From the NCBI GenBank assembly GCA_948474755.1, contig CAOLHI010001008.1, forward strand, positions 248,001 to 312,000: a stretch of 64,000 nucleotides of DNA, given 5' to 3'. A program made the translations under genes and the position numbers. The DNA comes from Ctenosaura bakeri (taxonomy: Eukaryota; Chordata; Lepidosauria; Squamata; Iguanidae). The first letter of the stretch is position 1; each line of letters opens with the position of its first letter. Positions 31,701-44,110 of the stretch are shown here, piece by piece. The notes below the pieces were generated by a model. The model worked only from the letters and a program-made list of their open reading frames with translations. It searched no databases and had not been told where the DNA came from.

Positions 31701-34515
31701 TTTTTAATTCATATGTTTTATGTTTTTCTTTATGTTGTTCTTTTCTTCCTTTTATGTCTTGGTAGAGTTTTGGTATTTTTTGGAAAATGCTAATAAAATA
31801 TCTTTTTTAAAAAATGTGCACGAAATATGCACAGAAATGCATGTGATTTTCAACTTGGAAAAGCAAATCTCACAGTGCAGTTATGAGTCAAAATGAGTTT
31901 CAGGATGGAAATCAGATAATTGAAATGAATTTCAGCTTTACATATTCAATATCCAGCTCCGTAGTCTATAGTGAATCAAAGTGGGTACAATTTACCGGTG
32001 TGATTTCTGATTGGCTAACGCTTGTAAGATCACTGAAGTCAGGTCTTGTATCCCGGAGTAGTGTTACCAACTGTTTCTTTGAGAATATTTTTATCTGTAC
32101 ATCTACATGAACAATTCTCTAACGAGAAATGTACATATTTCGTGACCAACTGAATCTTTCTAGAATCCAGACCCTAAACAGGAATTTAGCTGCTTATATA
32201 ATATGTGTGAATGCATACAAAAACTCAAATCATTGAGGTTATGTTATTCCTCAAGAGCTCCTAAATAGTTCAGGATAATGTTCTTAACTTTTTTTTTAAA
32301 TGATTGTAATTAAACATAGCTGGCACGATATGATCTAGAATAAATCCTACTTTGATTACCATGTGAGATGTGATTGGTTAGAGTCACATATTAGCCATAA
32401 TTCAAACACGGCACTGGAATGGGCAACCCTTAAATAGGCTAGGCGCCAAAGGATGGATTAAAACAGTTTCTTAGATTTCTCGAAGGCTGTGGGGCCCAGA
32501 AATAGAGAGATGAACCCCTCTGTTGATTATCTAGAATATCTACTGAACACTGTTACCAAGCTGACCTGGCTTGGGCACAGTAATTCATTCCTTAATGATA
32601 CTGGTGAATATCATAGGAGAATACCATTTAATTCAATGGGTTACTCTTACAGGGACTGACTATTGGATTCAGGCCAGTGCAATGTGTTCTGTGATGGGTA
32701 AGGATGTACATCCTTGCTTCTCATGCACAAAAAGGATAAACTGCATTTTTTTCTCCTTACCTGTGAACTAATGAGATATTTTGTATGATATGAACAAGGG
32801 TTTTCATGTTTCTGTGCAAAAGAGCAAAAACCTGCTGAACATACTTAAAAATAGTAGGGTTTTTTTTTTTCGTATTTATGATCTATATGCTTGCTGTGTG
32901 TACCTTTACTTTGTTCTGGGAAGACTAGCTTTTCACAGAAAGATTTTTGCAGCAATTGCACGCACACACCTGCTATTGTTTTTGAGGTGAGAGAGTTCAT
33001 GACGGTCAACAGTTTCTCAACAGGCTGTTTCAGTGTGTCAAAATCCTGGAAAACATCCAGGAACTTCACTTGGTGTACATGAAGCAGCTAACTGGTTTTA
33101 TGATCATATTACCTTAATACTGAAAGAATTGTTCTGGCTACCAATTATTTTCTGAGCTCAGTTCATTTGGTTCTAAATGTTTAAGCTTAAAAAAGTTGGA
33201 GCCATGGCTCTAAGAGACAAAATGTCCAAATATTAAAATTGCTGCAAGAAGCTTCCCTGAAAATAGCATCACCTTCAGAATCCCACTTAATAGCATGTAG
33301 GAGTAGATTTTCTCCTGTGACACTCCCAGATTGTGAAATCAACTTACTCTAATTGTGTTCAGTTCCTATTCTTGATGCTTTAAATAGGATCTGAAAGCAT
33401 GTCTCCTCAAACTGGTCTTATAAACTCTTTTAATGTTTATTAATTATTAGGTCTGATGGTTTTGCAATCTCTTTTGTAAACCTAAGGCTTATGTTCAGGC
33501 TATTTAATAGACAATATCTCCCCATATAAGCCAGCTCAGACCTGAGATCCACAGGACATTCTGATACCCTAACTTCTGGGGGTCCCTTGGGGGACACCAT
33601 GGTTTGCTCCAAGATACAAATGTTGGGAAAATTAGCGGAGCACTGGCAATGGCAGAATGAGGGATAGTGTAACCCAGCAGAATCTTTTACCCAATGTCTA
33701 TGAAGTCTTTCTCTGACACCGCCAATCATATGAGGTCTTTGCCTAACACAGACAAACTTTGACTTTTATGTATTATATAGATTGCTTTTCGGTGATGTCA
33801 TTAGACTTCATGAATATGTCTAAAAATGCAATAACTCAAATAAACATTGATGCATGGGGAGAAAGTTCATTGGATGGGCCTCCTCCAACTGAAAGGGGCC
33901 AGCCTAATATGAGGACATCAGTTACTTGGGGTCTAGTTTATCTCATACCTGTGTTTTGCCCATTCTGTCCTGCAGTAGGTGAACTGTCACATTGAATTAA
34001 CCTATGAGGACATCTATAGTCTAATGCTAGTGGTACTAACACTGTCACATTAATCTATTAAAATATGGGGTAGGCACAGCTTTAATCACACTGATTCACA
34101 CTGTCAGTTTTAATCATGACATGAAGACTCTGTGATTCCAAATCACATGCTTTAATCATGCTTCTGGTTTGTAGTTTTAAAGTTTTATTTCCCCAAAGTG
34201 GAGAGGCATTCTCAGTTGATGCAATCATGAAAGCATATTGATTTGACTATTTACGACAAAATTAACCTCCTACCTTAGATTTCAAGCTCATTAGCTGTTG
34301 GCAAAGATAGTCAGAATTTAAATACCCATATTTATGCTATTATGTAGCTTAACATACATTTATTCAGATTTCCAAACTTTTATTATTGTAGATCATTTCC
34401 CCTCTTCTATATAATTAGTGTTTAATTCACACTTTTCTCCCCGTACCCCCCCCATCTCTTGCCAAGTCACATTTCAAAGGAAACTTCCATATATCGCCAA
34501 GGCAGAAAAACATTT
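28745..34515. other. Long AT-rich stretch without recognised genes
   Basis: Nearly 5.8 kb with no supported gene or young mobile element. A pyrimidine run lies at about 30211-30232. A T-rich segment ending in AATAAA and an A-run (about 31680-31815) resembles a LINE-1-type 3' end but has no other support. A 17-bp tandem duplication ('catttatcacataatgc') lies near 31430-31458. Confidence 0.45.
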
Positions 34516-34516
34516 T

Positions 34517-34548
34517 CAGATAGATAGACAGACAGACAGATAGATGTT
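34517..34548. repeat. (GATA)n/(GACA)n microsatellite
   Basis: 'cagatagatagacagacaga' and following units: short mixed tetranucleotide array. Confidence 0.85.
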
Positions 34549-34552
34549 CATT

Positions 34553-34890
34553 ACATAGAAGCATAGAATCATAGGCCATTTCTGCATTACACTGTTGTAG
34601 TGCTATTATCCCACTTCCAACATCCTATGGAATCCTGGGGTTTGCAGTTTAGGGAAGGGGAATTTAGAATTCTCACCCAAAGGGCTCTTTGGCCTCAGGA
34701 AACTACAAACCCCAGAATTCAAGAGGAGGTTGAAAGTGGAATAATTGTACAATAACTGTGTAGTGTGGAGTTGGAGGGAACCATCTATCCTATGTCATGA
34801 AGGAGTGAAAAGCAACTTCTGAAAGATTACTTTTGAAGGTTTATTTGAAGACCTCCAAAGGAGTGCCCACCACCCTTTGAGGACACATCC
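34553..34890 (-). mobile_element. CR1 3' end interrupted by a MITE
   Basis: The left piece 34553-34573 ('atagaagcatagaatcatag') is the CR1 terminal repeat. The right piece from about 34763 ('gagttggagggaaccatcta' through 'aagacctccaaaggagtgcc') is the CR1 3' end, as at 7560-7690. The MITE at 34574-34762 separates them. Confidence 0.8.
34574..34762. mobile_element. Family A foldback MITE inside CR1
   Basis: GGCCATTTCTGCATTACACT at the left end, the usual 'ggaatcctggggtttgcagt' core and complementary right half. The outer right terminus is not clean. It sits inside the CR1 tail, so it is younger than that CR1. Confidence 0.85.
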
Positions 34891-35344
34891 CTATTAAAAA
34901 TATATATATTTAGCTTAATTTGATAGTTAATTCAGGTCCCAATCATGTCCACTTTGAAGTACAATAACAATGTATACATTGGGAAGTAAAAAGCCTTATA
35001 AAAAAGAAAGTAGTTTTCTAGTACATGTGGCCGTAATATTTATAACGTTATCCACACATTCTTAAAGTGAATAAATATGTGAGGAGGGAATGCACATTAA
35101 ACTCCACCATTATTACCTCTCTCATCCTCCCCACACAGAGAGTAAAGAGTCAGAACAAGAAAGCTTCAGCTGTCTGTGGAAAAGCTCCACATAAGTTAAG
35201 ATCTTTGGAAATCAAACTGATGTGGAAAACCTCCATCGAAAACAAGTGTTCTGTCACTTTTCACATAGAGGAAGACAAGAATAACATATTCTCCTCCATT
35301 TTATGTTCAATTTATATATGTCTCTTACAACTGAATAGAGACTA
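34891..35344. other. No recognised feature
   Basis: AT-rich. The frame at 35067-35345 has no recognisable domain. Confidence 0.5.
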
Positions 35345-35760
35345 GGGCCCTTTCCGCACCTTACCTTCTTCCAGCGCTGGGGTGCAGGGATGTGAGAGCA
35401 GCCTCCGGTGAAAGGCTCTCATGTCCGGGGTCCTTCAGCTCCACATGAGCTGCCTGCTTGCGTGAGGGCCCCACCTCTTCCTTCCGCAGCACAGCCTGGG
35501 AGTTTCCCAGGCTGTGCTGGGACAGGAAGCACGACTGACACAGCTCCAGAGGCTCCGCACACCAGGTAAATGTATGCGGGGCCCAGAAGCAATGCGCAAT
35601 CGCCTACCATTTTTGGCTTCTGGCCAAAAATGAAAAGGTGTGTGATTGGCGCCTGCTGGAACATTGCACCATTGTAAGTGTGTTGTGCGGATCGTTCCTC
35701 ACAATCATGCAATGCTCTAGGCCCTCTTTCGCATGGAAAATGCTGTGCAAAAAGGGTTTC
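35345..35760 (+). mobile_element. Diverged relative of the GC-rich foldback family
   Basis: Begins GGGCCCTTTCCGCACC and ends in a worn 'gtgcaaaaagggtt'. A second terminus-like 'ggccctctttcgcatgg' lies inside at 35720. It keeps the family order: CTTCC hairpin, donor-like GTAAAT at 35576-35581 after CACCAG, then a palindrome at 35608-35632. Base changes are many, so this is an older subfamily. The 126-codon antisense frame is a by-product. Confidence 0.7.
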
Positions 35761-36559
35761 GGTGTATATGTGCATGTTAGGGATGGAAAAGATATTCAAA
35801 AGTGCTAAAAAAAAAAAAAAAAAAATCCCCTAAAAAGCAATTTTGTGAGTATCAAGAACCTGATGAGAAGAATTCTAGATGAGTGATAATTTTTGGAGTT
35901 TGGTACTTAAATCAAATACATATGGGCTTTTTTCTTTTTTTGTGCAAAAATACAATTTCTACACAGACAACAAACAGTATTTTCAATGCAAAAAAAATCT
36001 TCACAGAAAGTAAACATTTCTCTGCAGAAAAATTGTTTTCAAAGAGCAAAATGTTGTTTCCTGCATACAAAAGTTGGTACTGCCACATTTCTTTTTTTTT
36101 TCTCCCTCCTTTTTATGCTACAAAAATATATTTATTTTATTTTGCACAAAATAAGTCTTGAACTGAGAACAGTCTGTGGAAACTATTCAGTTATTGATGG
36201 CTTTCTCCAAGCAAGGAGAGAAATGGTAATGCTATTTGTTCTTGCTTGTGAGAACAAAATTTCTGAAGCTTTACATCCCTAGTGTGTGTTTCAGATTTTT
36301 TTTTTTTGTTGCGTGTGTGTTAGAGCTCTAAACTTTTATTCTCTCTATTCAATAAATCTCCACTTACTAGTTGAAATAGAGCCATTTCTCATCATTTTAT
36401 TTGACTGGCTTGATCCCACTGTGTGCCTGATTGTCATCCTGGGAGTCAAGCCTTTTTCCCCCAAAAAATAAGCCAAAACAATGATGTGCAAATTGGAAAA
36501 ATAAAAACTCTTGCTGGGCAGTACCAGGGAGTCCAGCAACATCAGCTACAGAAGCAACA
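35761..36559. other. No recognised feature
   Basis: AT-rich, with A-runs near 35807-35826 and T-runs near 36090 and 36297. Resembles the 'aaaatgcac'-rich old sequence elsewhere in the window. Confidence 0.45.
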
Positions 36560-37200
36560 TTAATTTGAAATCAAATCAGGATTTATAGGGAGTTGGTCAA
36601 GAACCACCTAGCTAACCTAACTGTGCATCTCAAAGTACTGAGGGAACTTGCTGATGTACTTTCTGAACAACCTGGCATCATTTTTGATAAATCTTGGAGT
36701 ACAGGTGAGGTGCCAAAGGACTGGAGAAGGGCAAACATTGTCCCTCTCTTAAAAAAAAAATCTAGAAAATTACAGATAAGTCCAACTGACCCCAAATGCC
36801 TGGAAAAATACCAGAATAGACTATACAGAAGTCTATCTGCAAGTACCCTGATGACAATACAGTGATCCATAGGAGCCAGTATGGCTTTGTCAAGAACAAA
36901 TCCTGCCAAACTAACCTTATATCTTTTTTGACTGGGTCACTGATTTAGTAGATGGCAGGAATACTGTGGATGTCACTTATCTGGATTTCAGTAAAGCATT
37001 TGATAAGGTCCACCATAATCTTTTGATTACCAAACTGATTAAATGTGAGCTAGACAGGAACACTGCCAGATGGATCCATAAGTGGTTGATGAACCATGCT
37101 AAAGAGGCATCATCAATGACTGTGCTTCAAGATGGAAAGAGATCTTGAGTGGAGGACCTCGGGGTTCTGTCATAGGGCCATAACTCTGAGATTTAAAAAA
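36560..37200 (+). mobile_element. CR1 LINE RT remnant
   Basis: Plus-strand CR1 ORF2 fragment over several frames. Frame pieces read SWSTGEVPKDWRRANIVPLL (around 36695-36755), a decayed SQ.GFVKNKSCQTNL block (36870-36920) and DVTYLDFSKAFDKVHHNLL (36969-37020, first catalytic Asp), then RWIHKWLM. It stops before the catalytic Asp pair. Old and inactive. Confidence 0.85.
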
Positions 37201-37409
37201 AAAACACTGAAGGAAATTTAAATGACTGTCTACTATTGCTGTGACTATCAATAAATGAGGATACAGCTGGGGATCCACTGAATCAGGGCACGCTTCCTAA
37301 GTGTTGATGTTGGCCTTGAGGTTTTTGGATGTCTCCTAGAGCTGAACTTGAGCTGTCAGCCATATACCCCTCCATCTTCTTCCTCCTCCTCCCTCAGGCA
37401 CAGAATTAG

Positions 37410-38345
37410 GGTTCCCAGTCCAGAATTGCCCCAGCTTAGAAGTTTCTGGGCTCAAATCTGAGACCTATGGATGGTCCCTGGGCATGCAGTTAAGCATTAG
37501 TACATTAAGTACCACCCACGCTCACTCACAGTTTGTCATTTAAACATGCAGACAGAGAGAATGTATTTTCTTGTTTGGGAATGAAGGCATACACCTGCTG
37601 TTCCTAGATCAAGATAAAATGAGAAGATTATTCTTTCTCAGTTAGTGAGACAGGTTAAGGGACATTTTACCTAGACTTCTTGCTTCCAGCCAGAAAGTGG
37701 ATGCAGAGCAGAGTAGCGGGTTAAGACCGGTTCACAGCAACTGCAAGGGAAGAGAGGAAACTAAATAAATCCATAGACCCCCTTGGAGGGTACAGTTGAA
37801 TTTCCATATTTGCTAGGGTCAGGGGCACAGGACTCCTGCAAAAGTGGAAAAGCCGCAAATATCAAAATCTGTGCGTGTTTCTCTGTGGGAAGAGGGGGCA
37901 AATGTGGGGAAAGAGGCACTCAGGGTCCATGCCAGGTCAGGGAAAGAAGAAGGAAAGAGTGTGGGTTGGCAGGGTGGCCTTATACTTCCTCTTCTGTGTC
38001 CATCTCCTTTCTAGAGTGTGTGTGGGGCATCAGGAGAGGGTTTGTGGTGCTGAGAAATTGGGCTGCAATCCATCCTTAGCTTTCCAGGCAGAAATTGATG
38101 AAAGAGGAAGACCAGAGGTGGATATTTAAAGGGCTTAGTGGCCTGATTGGAGTTATCAAGAGTGTTGGTTTCCCCACTAAAGAAGTACTTGAGGTAGTGA
38201 GGCAGGAACTGGAGAAACTTGCAAATAATCAAATCAGTGAAAGTGAAACCCACAGATGTGGAGGGCCGACTGTATTTGCAAGTTGCAGCAAGAAATAAAT
38301 TGATCCTTGCAAACAGTAGCAAGCTGCTGTTATTCTAGCTGAGCT
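37410..38345 (+). repeat. Unclassified repeat D, copy 2, split by a DNA transposon
   Basis: Segments 37410-37790 and 38275-38345 align in order with 15589-15975. Anchors include 'ctagatcaagataaaatgag', 'ccttggaggg' before the break and 'ttgcaagttgcagcaagaaa' after it. The gap is the Tigger-like element. Confidence 0.65.
37793..38272. mobile_element. Tigger/pogo-like non-autonomous DNA element
   Basis: Left end CAGTTGAATTTCCATATTTG and right end 'tgtggagggccgactg' are inverted repeats of the CAGTCGGCCCTCCATATTTG type, flanked by TA on both sides as in Tc1/mariner-pogo insertions. A ~400-bp relative lies at 47164-47557. No transposase. Confidence 0.8.
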
Positions 38346-39239
38346 GGAGGTTTACACACAGCTCTTTCCTCTTGCCGAGAAGTGAGCCCCTCGCACTGGG
38401 GGCAGGGAAACACTGGATAATTCACACCCTTGTCTCCGGCCTGGACATGACCCATTAAAAACTGGTAACTCAACACCAAGCCCTGAGATCTTGCTACACA
38501 TGAGGCTATTGGGTCAGTTTAACATTAGGTGACTCCTTTATTGGTTAGATTTCAGCCCAAAGAGCAGAGCAAATCCTTTCTTCTTTCCACTTGTGTTACC
38601 CCTACCAATTGCACCTTGGTACTCTCTCAGGTAATATGTTCTCATCTTCTTTTGCCAGGATGCCTTTTAGTTAGGACTAGACTGGAACATGTTTCAGGTA
38701 ACTAAAATAGATATATTGTTCTCCATGACTTCCTATGTGATACATTCCTTCTTTGTCTTAACTCTCCAGGCTTCTAATTTTGAAGATTGGTTTCAGTTCT
38801 GGCTTTTGTTGATATAAGGTATATTTCAGTTGTCTGTTTTGACACTTCACCAAGCAGGCCTGATAAAAGAACCATTTCCCTGACTAAAGCTTGCAGTGGC
38901 TCTCAGCGGAGGAAATCAATAATCATTTATATAACAGTTACTCTAGCAGGCTTTGTGAGTTTGTATGAGTGGCCACGGGTGTATATGTGATAGTAATACC
39001 AGACCAAGTCTCCAAATCCTTTTGTCTGTGTGCGTATCCATGTGTGTGTGTATATGTGTGAGAGAGAAAGTCAGCCAGCTATAAGATGGGGTATATCAAA
39101 TGTTCAGTGCTAAGAATCGTGCTTGTCAATCAGTCTCTTGTGTTGTGTTTGCTGGATGTGTGTGCTTAGCTTCCAAAGGGAAAAGTTTTACTCAGAAACA
39201 GGAATGTTTTGCAATATCTCTTTGTGGGTGTGGGTGTGC

Positions 39240-39240
<1 letters not shown>
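38346..39240. other. No recognised feature
   Basis: Might include more of repeat D, but I see no second copy to compare. Short GT-rich runs near 39040. Confidence 0.4.
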
Positions 39241-39241
<1 letters not shown>

Positions 39242-39312
<71 letters not shown>

Positions 39313-39313
39313 T

Positions 39314-39346
<33 letters not shown>

Positions 39347-39371
39347 CACATACATACATATACACATATCC

Positions 39372-39410
<39 letters not shown>

Positions 39411-39414
39411 TACA
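39242..39414. repeat. Compound (CT)n(CA)n(TA)n microsatellite
   Basis: (CT)n at 39242-39289, then (CA)n, (TA)n and again (CA)n to 39414. The His/Ser/Leu-rich and Cys/Val-rich frames across it (up to 185 codons) are artefacts. Confidence 0.95.
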
Positions 39415-39447
39415 CAATGCAAAAAGAGAGAATAAATGAAAAGAGAG

Positions 39448-39492
39448 AAGGAAGGAAGGAAGGAAGGAAGGAGGGAAGGAAGGAAGGAAGGA
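39448..39492. repeat. (GGAA)n microsatellite
   Basis: About ten AAGG units with one GGAGGGAA interruption. Confidence 0.9.
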
Positions 39493-39924
39493 CATTTGGC
39501 ATCCCTGTCTCAGGGTTTGGAATCCAATTGGTGTTTTACACATGCATACGTTCCCCTGCAGAAGAAATTTCTTCTTGTCCAATGCAGGTTGCTCCAGTTC
39601 AGTTGCACAGTTGCTCTCTTGATTCAATTGTGCAATGTTGCCATTCAACACAAGGGTTGAGTAGCACAACAAATTTATAATTTTTCACATAAAGATTGCA
39701 TTATACAACCCCAGTGTAAGATTTTATTTGAGACCCCTTGAGGGGTTGGCTGAATGCTTGGAATGCTGAGGTTACCAGATGCCTCTAAAATCTTATCTCT
39801 AGCTGAATTCAGCCTAGAAATAGACTGATTGATGCTTATCTTCTCCATGTCTATTTTAATGGTATTTAGTTATAAATCCATTCCATCCAGTTTCTACATG
39901 AAGGGAAAAGGACAGATGAGTTTA

Positions 39925-40055
39925 TAGTTTACTGAGGCCAAGAGCTCTCTGACTGAGAATTCTAAATGTCCCTATCTAAACTGGAAACCCCAGAATTCCA
40001 CCGGATGTTGAAAGTGGAACAATAGCACTATAACAGCGTAGTGGAGAAAGGTTCT
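39925..40055. mobile_element. Partial family A MITE (right half)
   Basis: Starts in the core ('atagtttactgaggccaaga') and continues to 'aacagcgtagtggagaaagg'. The left half is missing. Confidence 0.8.
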
Positions 40056-40489
40056 ATACTTAATTAGTTAATGACAGCCTGATGGAATACAACCAGCCAA
40101 GCTGAAATAGAGCAGGGAGCTCCAGCCAGGGCTGCCTTATTCAACCCAGCTGGCTACTTTCTCTCTACCAGCTCTTATTCCTGAAACTTACAGCAGATCA
40201 TCAGAGTCCGGAGGATTCAGGAGAAAAGATGGTTACAGCAATCTCTTTGGGTTTCTATCCATTGATGATGTACTCCATGTTCAATTTTAAAAAAAAAAAA
40301 AAAAAAATCTGACCACAATGGCTTCCAGGAAAATTATTTGCTTTACATAGGTTAAAACGATTGACCGTTTCCCAAAAAGGATGAAGGCTAAAAATAAAAT
40401 CAGTTGCATTTATAAAATAAATCATTTGTAGGAGAAGACAGTGCTGAGGAAGTGCAGTGCAGAATGCTTTCCCCCTGCTCTCACATAAC
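40056..40489. other. No recognised feature
   Basis: Includes an A-run near 40288-40306. Confidence 0.45.
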
Positions 40490-40960
40490 ATATTTGTTTA
40501 TTTGTTTATTCAATCTATATCCTCCTTTCCTCCTAAGAGGAGATTCAATGTGGCTTACAATAATTTTTTAAAAAGATCAAGCTAAAATATTAATTTACAA
40601 AAGTTTTTTAAAAAATCACATTTTAAAAAAAACTGTTAAAGCAGTTAAAATATTTAAAACATAGTTACCTGAGTAAAGATTTAAAATGTAGCACACCACT
40701 TCGCGCACACACACACTACTGCTCCATAATTCAACTTCATAATGAAACTGATTCAAAGTGCCTTCACCTGCCAGGAGAAAGAAAGCAGGGAAGGAGCCAA
40801 GCAGACCTCTTGTAGAAGGGAGTTCCACAGCCTGGCAAGCCACTAAGAAGGTTCTTTCCTGAGTCCTTACCAAACGTGATCATGAAGGTGATGGGACTGA
40901 GACAAAGCCCTCCTTGGGAGATCTTAAAACTCAAACTGGGTTGTATATATGATTGAATAG
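40490..40960 (-). mobile_element. L2-like LINE 3' remnant
   Basis: The left edge 'tttgtttatttgtttattca' followed by 'tcctcctttcctcctaagag' is the reversed L2-type tail. The segment 40790-40960 ('gaagggagttccacagcctg', 'ccttaccaaacgtgatcatg') matches 510-600 of the older remnant at the window start. On minus it contains a decayed form of the LWNSLPKE signature. Confidence 0.6.
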
Positions 40961-42737
40961 CTCTGTTCATCACTTCGTACCATTTCTAAACACCCTTGGT
41001 TCAGCACTCATGTTGACAGATTGGAGTTCCACAGTGTTTTCTATTGCATAATCATCCACCAATTGAAGCAACAATTGAGCTATTTTCTCCTAAAGATGTT
41101 GAATTTCATCACAGCAGGATGTTGGCATTGTTTAAACCAAACTGTATTATAGGTGAGACCTTGAAACAGGTGTTAAGATTGATGTTGTTGCAGATCAGAA
41201 AACTGTATGGCTTACATTACGTTTAGATTTATATAGTGCATTATTGTATTATTGTAAGATTGTAGAGCCTCATACACATTCCATTATAAAACAGAGCTGA
41301 AAAGTGAATTTTGATATGGAAAGTCAATTGCAGTGGGAGTAGTAATAATGCAATATATAAAGAATGTACGCTTACACTATGATGTCAACATTAGAAAAGT
41401 CAAATGGGACACATGAGTCATGAATAAAGCCACCCCCCCTTGAAATCAGCAGGACTGAAGTTAGGCTCAACTTGGTCTGAAATTCATCCACTGAGTACAG
41501 TGGAGCTTACTGCCAAATAAGACAATATAGAATGACAACCTAAATCTTAGATATTGTTTTTATTATGATGAATTGTCACTGTTTAAAACTTCCATAGTGA
41601 AAACTTGGAATGCTAGGAGAGAAGTACCAATTAATGCAGTCACTCCAGGGATCAACATCTTCCTGTGCATGTATACATACACATTCAGAAAGACTTTGAC
41701 TCAGCGTGCTCACAGAATTAAATTACTGAAATTGGTTTCTTTTATGCCATGAGACCATCTTGATGTGTTGATCTGAGTGTTGGACTAGGACTCTGGGAAA
41801 CCAGGCTGTTACTCCAAAAAGTAGATGACTCCAGGATCCTCCCACAATGGTAGTGCTTCCACAAAACAGTGGGGAATATTAGCTCAAAGATGAGGCCTGC
41901 AAGGTGAGGGGTAACTTTACGAGGTCTTTTAACACCTGTGTACACTGATGCTAATGCAGGGAAGAACCAGCCAGAGATCCAAAAATAAGCTTGTTTGTTT
42001 CATTGGGGGAATTAACAATCACACACACATATGATCCAAACAGTCTTGCAATCACACAATGCTAACTGAAGGGAAAGGGAGGAAAGGTTAGGCTTGCAAG
42101 AATTTAGGGTGAAGTGGGTAATATTTATCAATCTAAGGAGAAGCAAGGAAGCAATTGTGACTTGGACTAGACGTTGAAAGGCAGTAAAGATCAGAAAACA
42201 AAGCAGCAGAGTGGTGGTCAGTACACCAAAATACTCTTGAGTTATATGGTGAAAAGCCAGGGTTTAAATAATCTTTTTCTACCCTGAGGGGAAAAGTGTA
42301 AATGACTCTGGCAGAGTAAACAATGGAGTCTGGTGAGTGGACAATGGAGTTCAGAATGATCTAATGGCCTTAGCATTAGGTGACAAAGGGACTGATGGAA
42401 ATTGTGATAGCTCCTTAATTGTGAGACAGGTGAGGGGACAAAAGGAGAGTTTCTGCTGGACAAAGGAAGAAGGTCAAAGACAATCAGTCCTTCCATGGAA
42501 GCAGTGTTGATGCCAATGTTTCTAACAGTTGAGTTGCTGAGGGATATTTGCAAGCCTGGGAGTTTTCCTGGCTATGACCTAGCCGTGCTTTAAGGTCTCA
42601 GCCTGACTGAGTTTTGCAACACATGTGTACAGATAGCTTCCTCTTTGCCAACAAGCTCCTTGTCATAGCAGGATATAATTTATATTTTATGCCAATTAAA
42701 TATATGTTTCCCAATCAAATCATATCGAGAGGGATGT
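40961..42737. other. Mostly unannotated; possible SINE head
   Basis: 'tgagtgttggactaggactc' near 41775 looks like the A-box region of the tRNA/BovB SINE but nothing convincing follows. No coding region supported. Confidence 0.4.
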
Positions 42738-42895
42738 ATGGCCTGGTAACAAGGCCTTGAATCCCTGTTCAGCCATTGAAAGCAACTGGAAGACCTTGGA
42801 CAAGTCACCATATCTCATTCTTAGAGGAAGGCAATGGAAAACCTCCTTTGAATAAATTTGGCCAAGAAAACCCTATGATACGGTCACTGTTACAG
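42738..42895 (+). repeat. tRNA/BovB-type SINE, diverged
   Basis: Contains 'ttgaatccctgttcagccat' (B box region), 'ttggacaagtcacc', 'agaggaaggcaatggaaaac' and 'gccaagaaaaccctatgata', in the order of the squamate SINE body. The 5' head and 3' tail are worn. Confidence 0.75.
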
Positions 42896-43907
42896 TTGGC
42901 TTGGAGGCCCAACTACATAACACAGCTGTTTGACTCATTCAATGATGCTATCATTTCAGTGGTACTGTGGTTTAAATTTGTATTTATGTTGGCTTATTGC
43001 TGGTTGACTTGCTTATGAGGATTGTTAGCTACCTTGAAGGGATCTAAAGGTAGGATAGAGTAATGTTAATTAATAAGCATCATTCTTTCCCTGTCATTAA
43101 TAGAAATGAGAACACACTTTTTCAGTTCTGTAGGCAATTCAAAACTCATTCAGAATACATAACAGTTTCTGGATCACAGCTAATTTTATTCTATTTTAAA
43201 AAGAAATGGAGGAGGAATGGAAAGAAGGAGAAAGAACAAAAGCAGAATGGAATCATACATTAGCTTGAACTTGGTGAGGCTTTGGTGAAGAGCTTCATAT
43301 TTTGAGGTGTCAGTGGTAAAGCTTTAGAGATGGAGAAAGTTTTTGCAGATAAAGATAATTCAGTTAATCAAAGTTTGAGTTTTACCCTTAGACTACAAAG
43401 ATGGCAATGAAGGCTTCAGAAGTTGGACAGAAGTTTCTTGACAGATTTATCTGTGAGCAAATGATCCAGAGAAGTATTGTTTCTCTTTAGGACATCTAGA
43501 ACCTTTATCTCACAGCTTTTAATTGCCTAATAAATTGGTATACAGTCAAGGTGGAAACTTACTGGTTAATATGATCTCTCCTGCTAGTTCCAGATGCTTC
43601 TTTCTAGACTAATTGAAGTTCTCAAACTAACAGCAGGGATATCTTCAAGCAGAATGCATTAGTTAATGTTTCATCCATTAATTATTCCTACAGTATGTGT
43701 GCAGAGGTAGAGATATTAAACCAGAATGAACAATTAAGCTGTTTCTAAATTTCTGTCTAAGCTAGATGACTACATCAGAATGAAGCTGCCAAATGCCATC
43801 AGTGCATGGCCCTCCCCATCCTTATGGTCCCAGTTTTGAAGTTTGGGGAGAAAATAAAGGCTGTATCAATGTTTGGCATACCATTTCCCACCCATGCTCA
43901 TCACAAA
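42896..43907. other. No recognised feature
   Basis: AT-rich. No supported coding region. Confidence 0.45.
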
Positions 43908-44110
43908 TGCCATTTCCTCACTATATTGTTATAGTGCTACTAATTGACTTTCAACATCCTATGGAATCCTGCAGTTTGCAGTTTAGGGAGGGGTATTTAG
44001 GATTCTCAACCTTATTGCTCTTTGGCCTCAGTAAACTATAAACCCCAGAATTCCACAGGAGGTTGAAAGTGGAATAATAGCACTATAGCAGTATAGTGCA
44101 GAAATGGTCT
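43908..44110. mobile_element. Family A foldback MITE
   Basis: 'gccatttcctcactatattg' to 'agtatagtgcagaaatggtc', with the usual core and a family-typical internal 'gctctttggcctcagtaaac'. Confidence 0.85.

Noticed and set aside
31680..31815. LINE-1 3' end
   Set aside because: T-rich segment, AATAAA and an A-run are suggestive, but there is no coding part, no clear target duplication and the composition alone could produce this.
39123..39680. 185-codon and 168-codon frames
   Set aside because: Translations of dinucleotide and tetranucleotide microsatellites (Ser-Leu, His-Thr, Glu-Gly runs).
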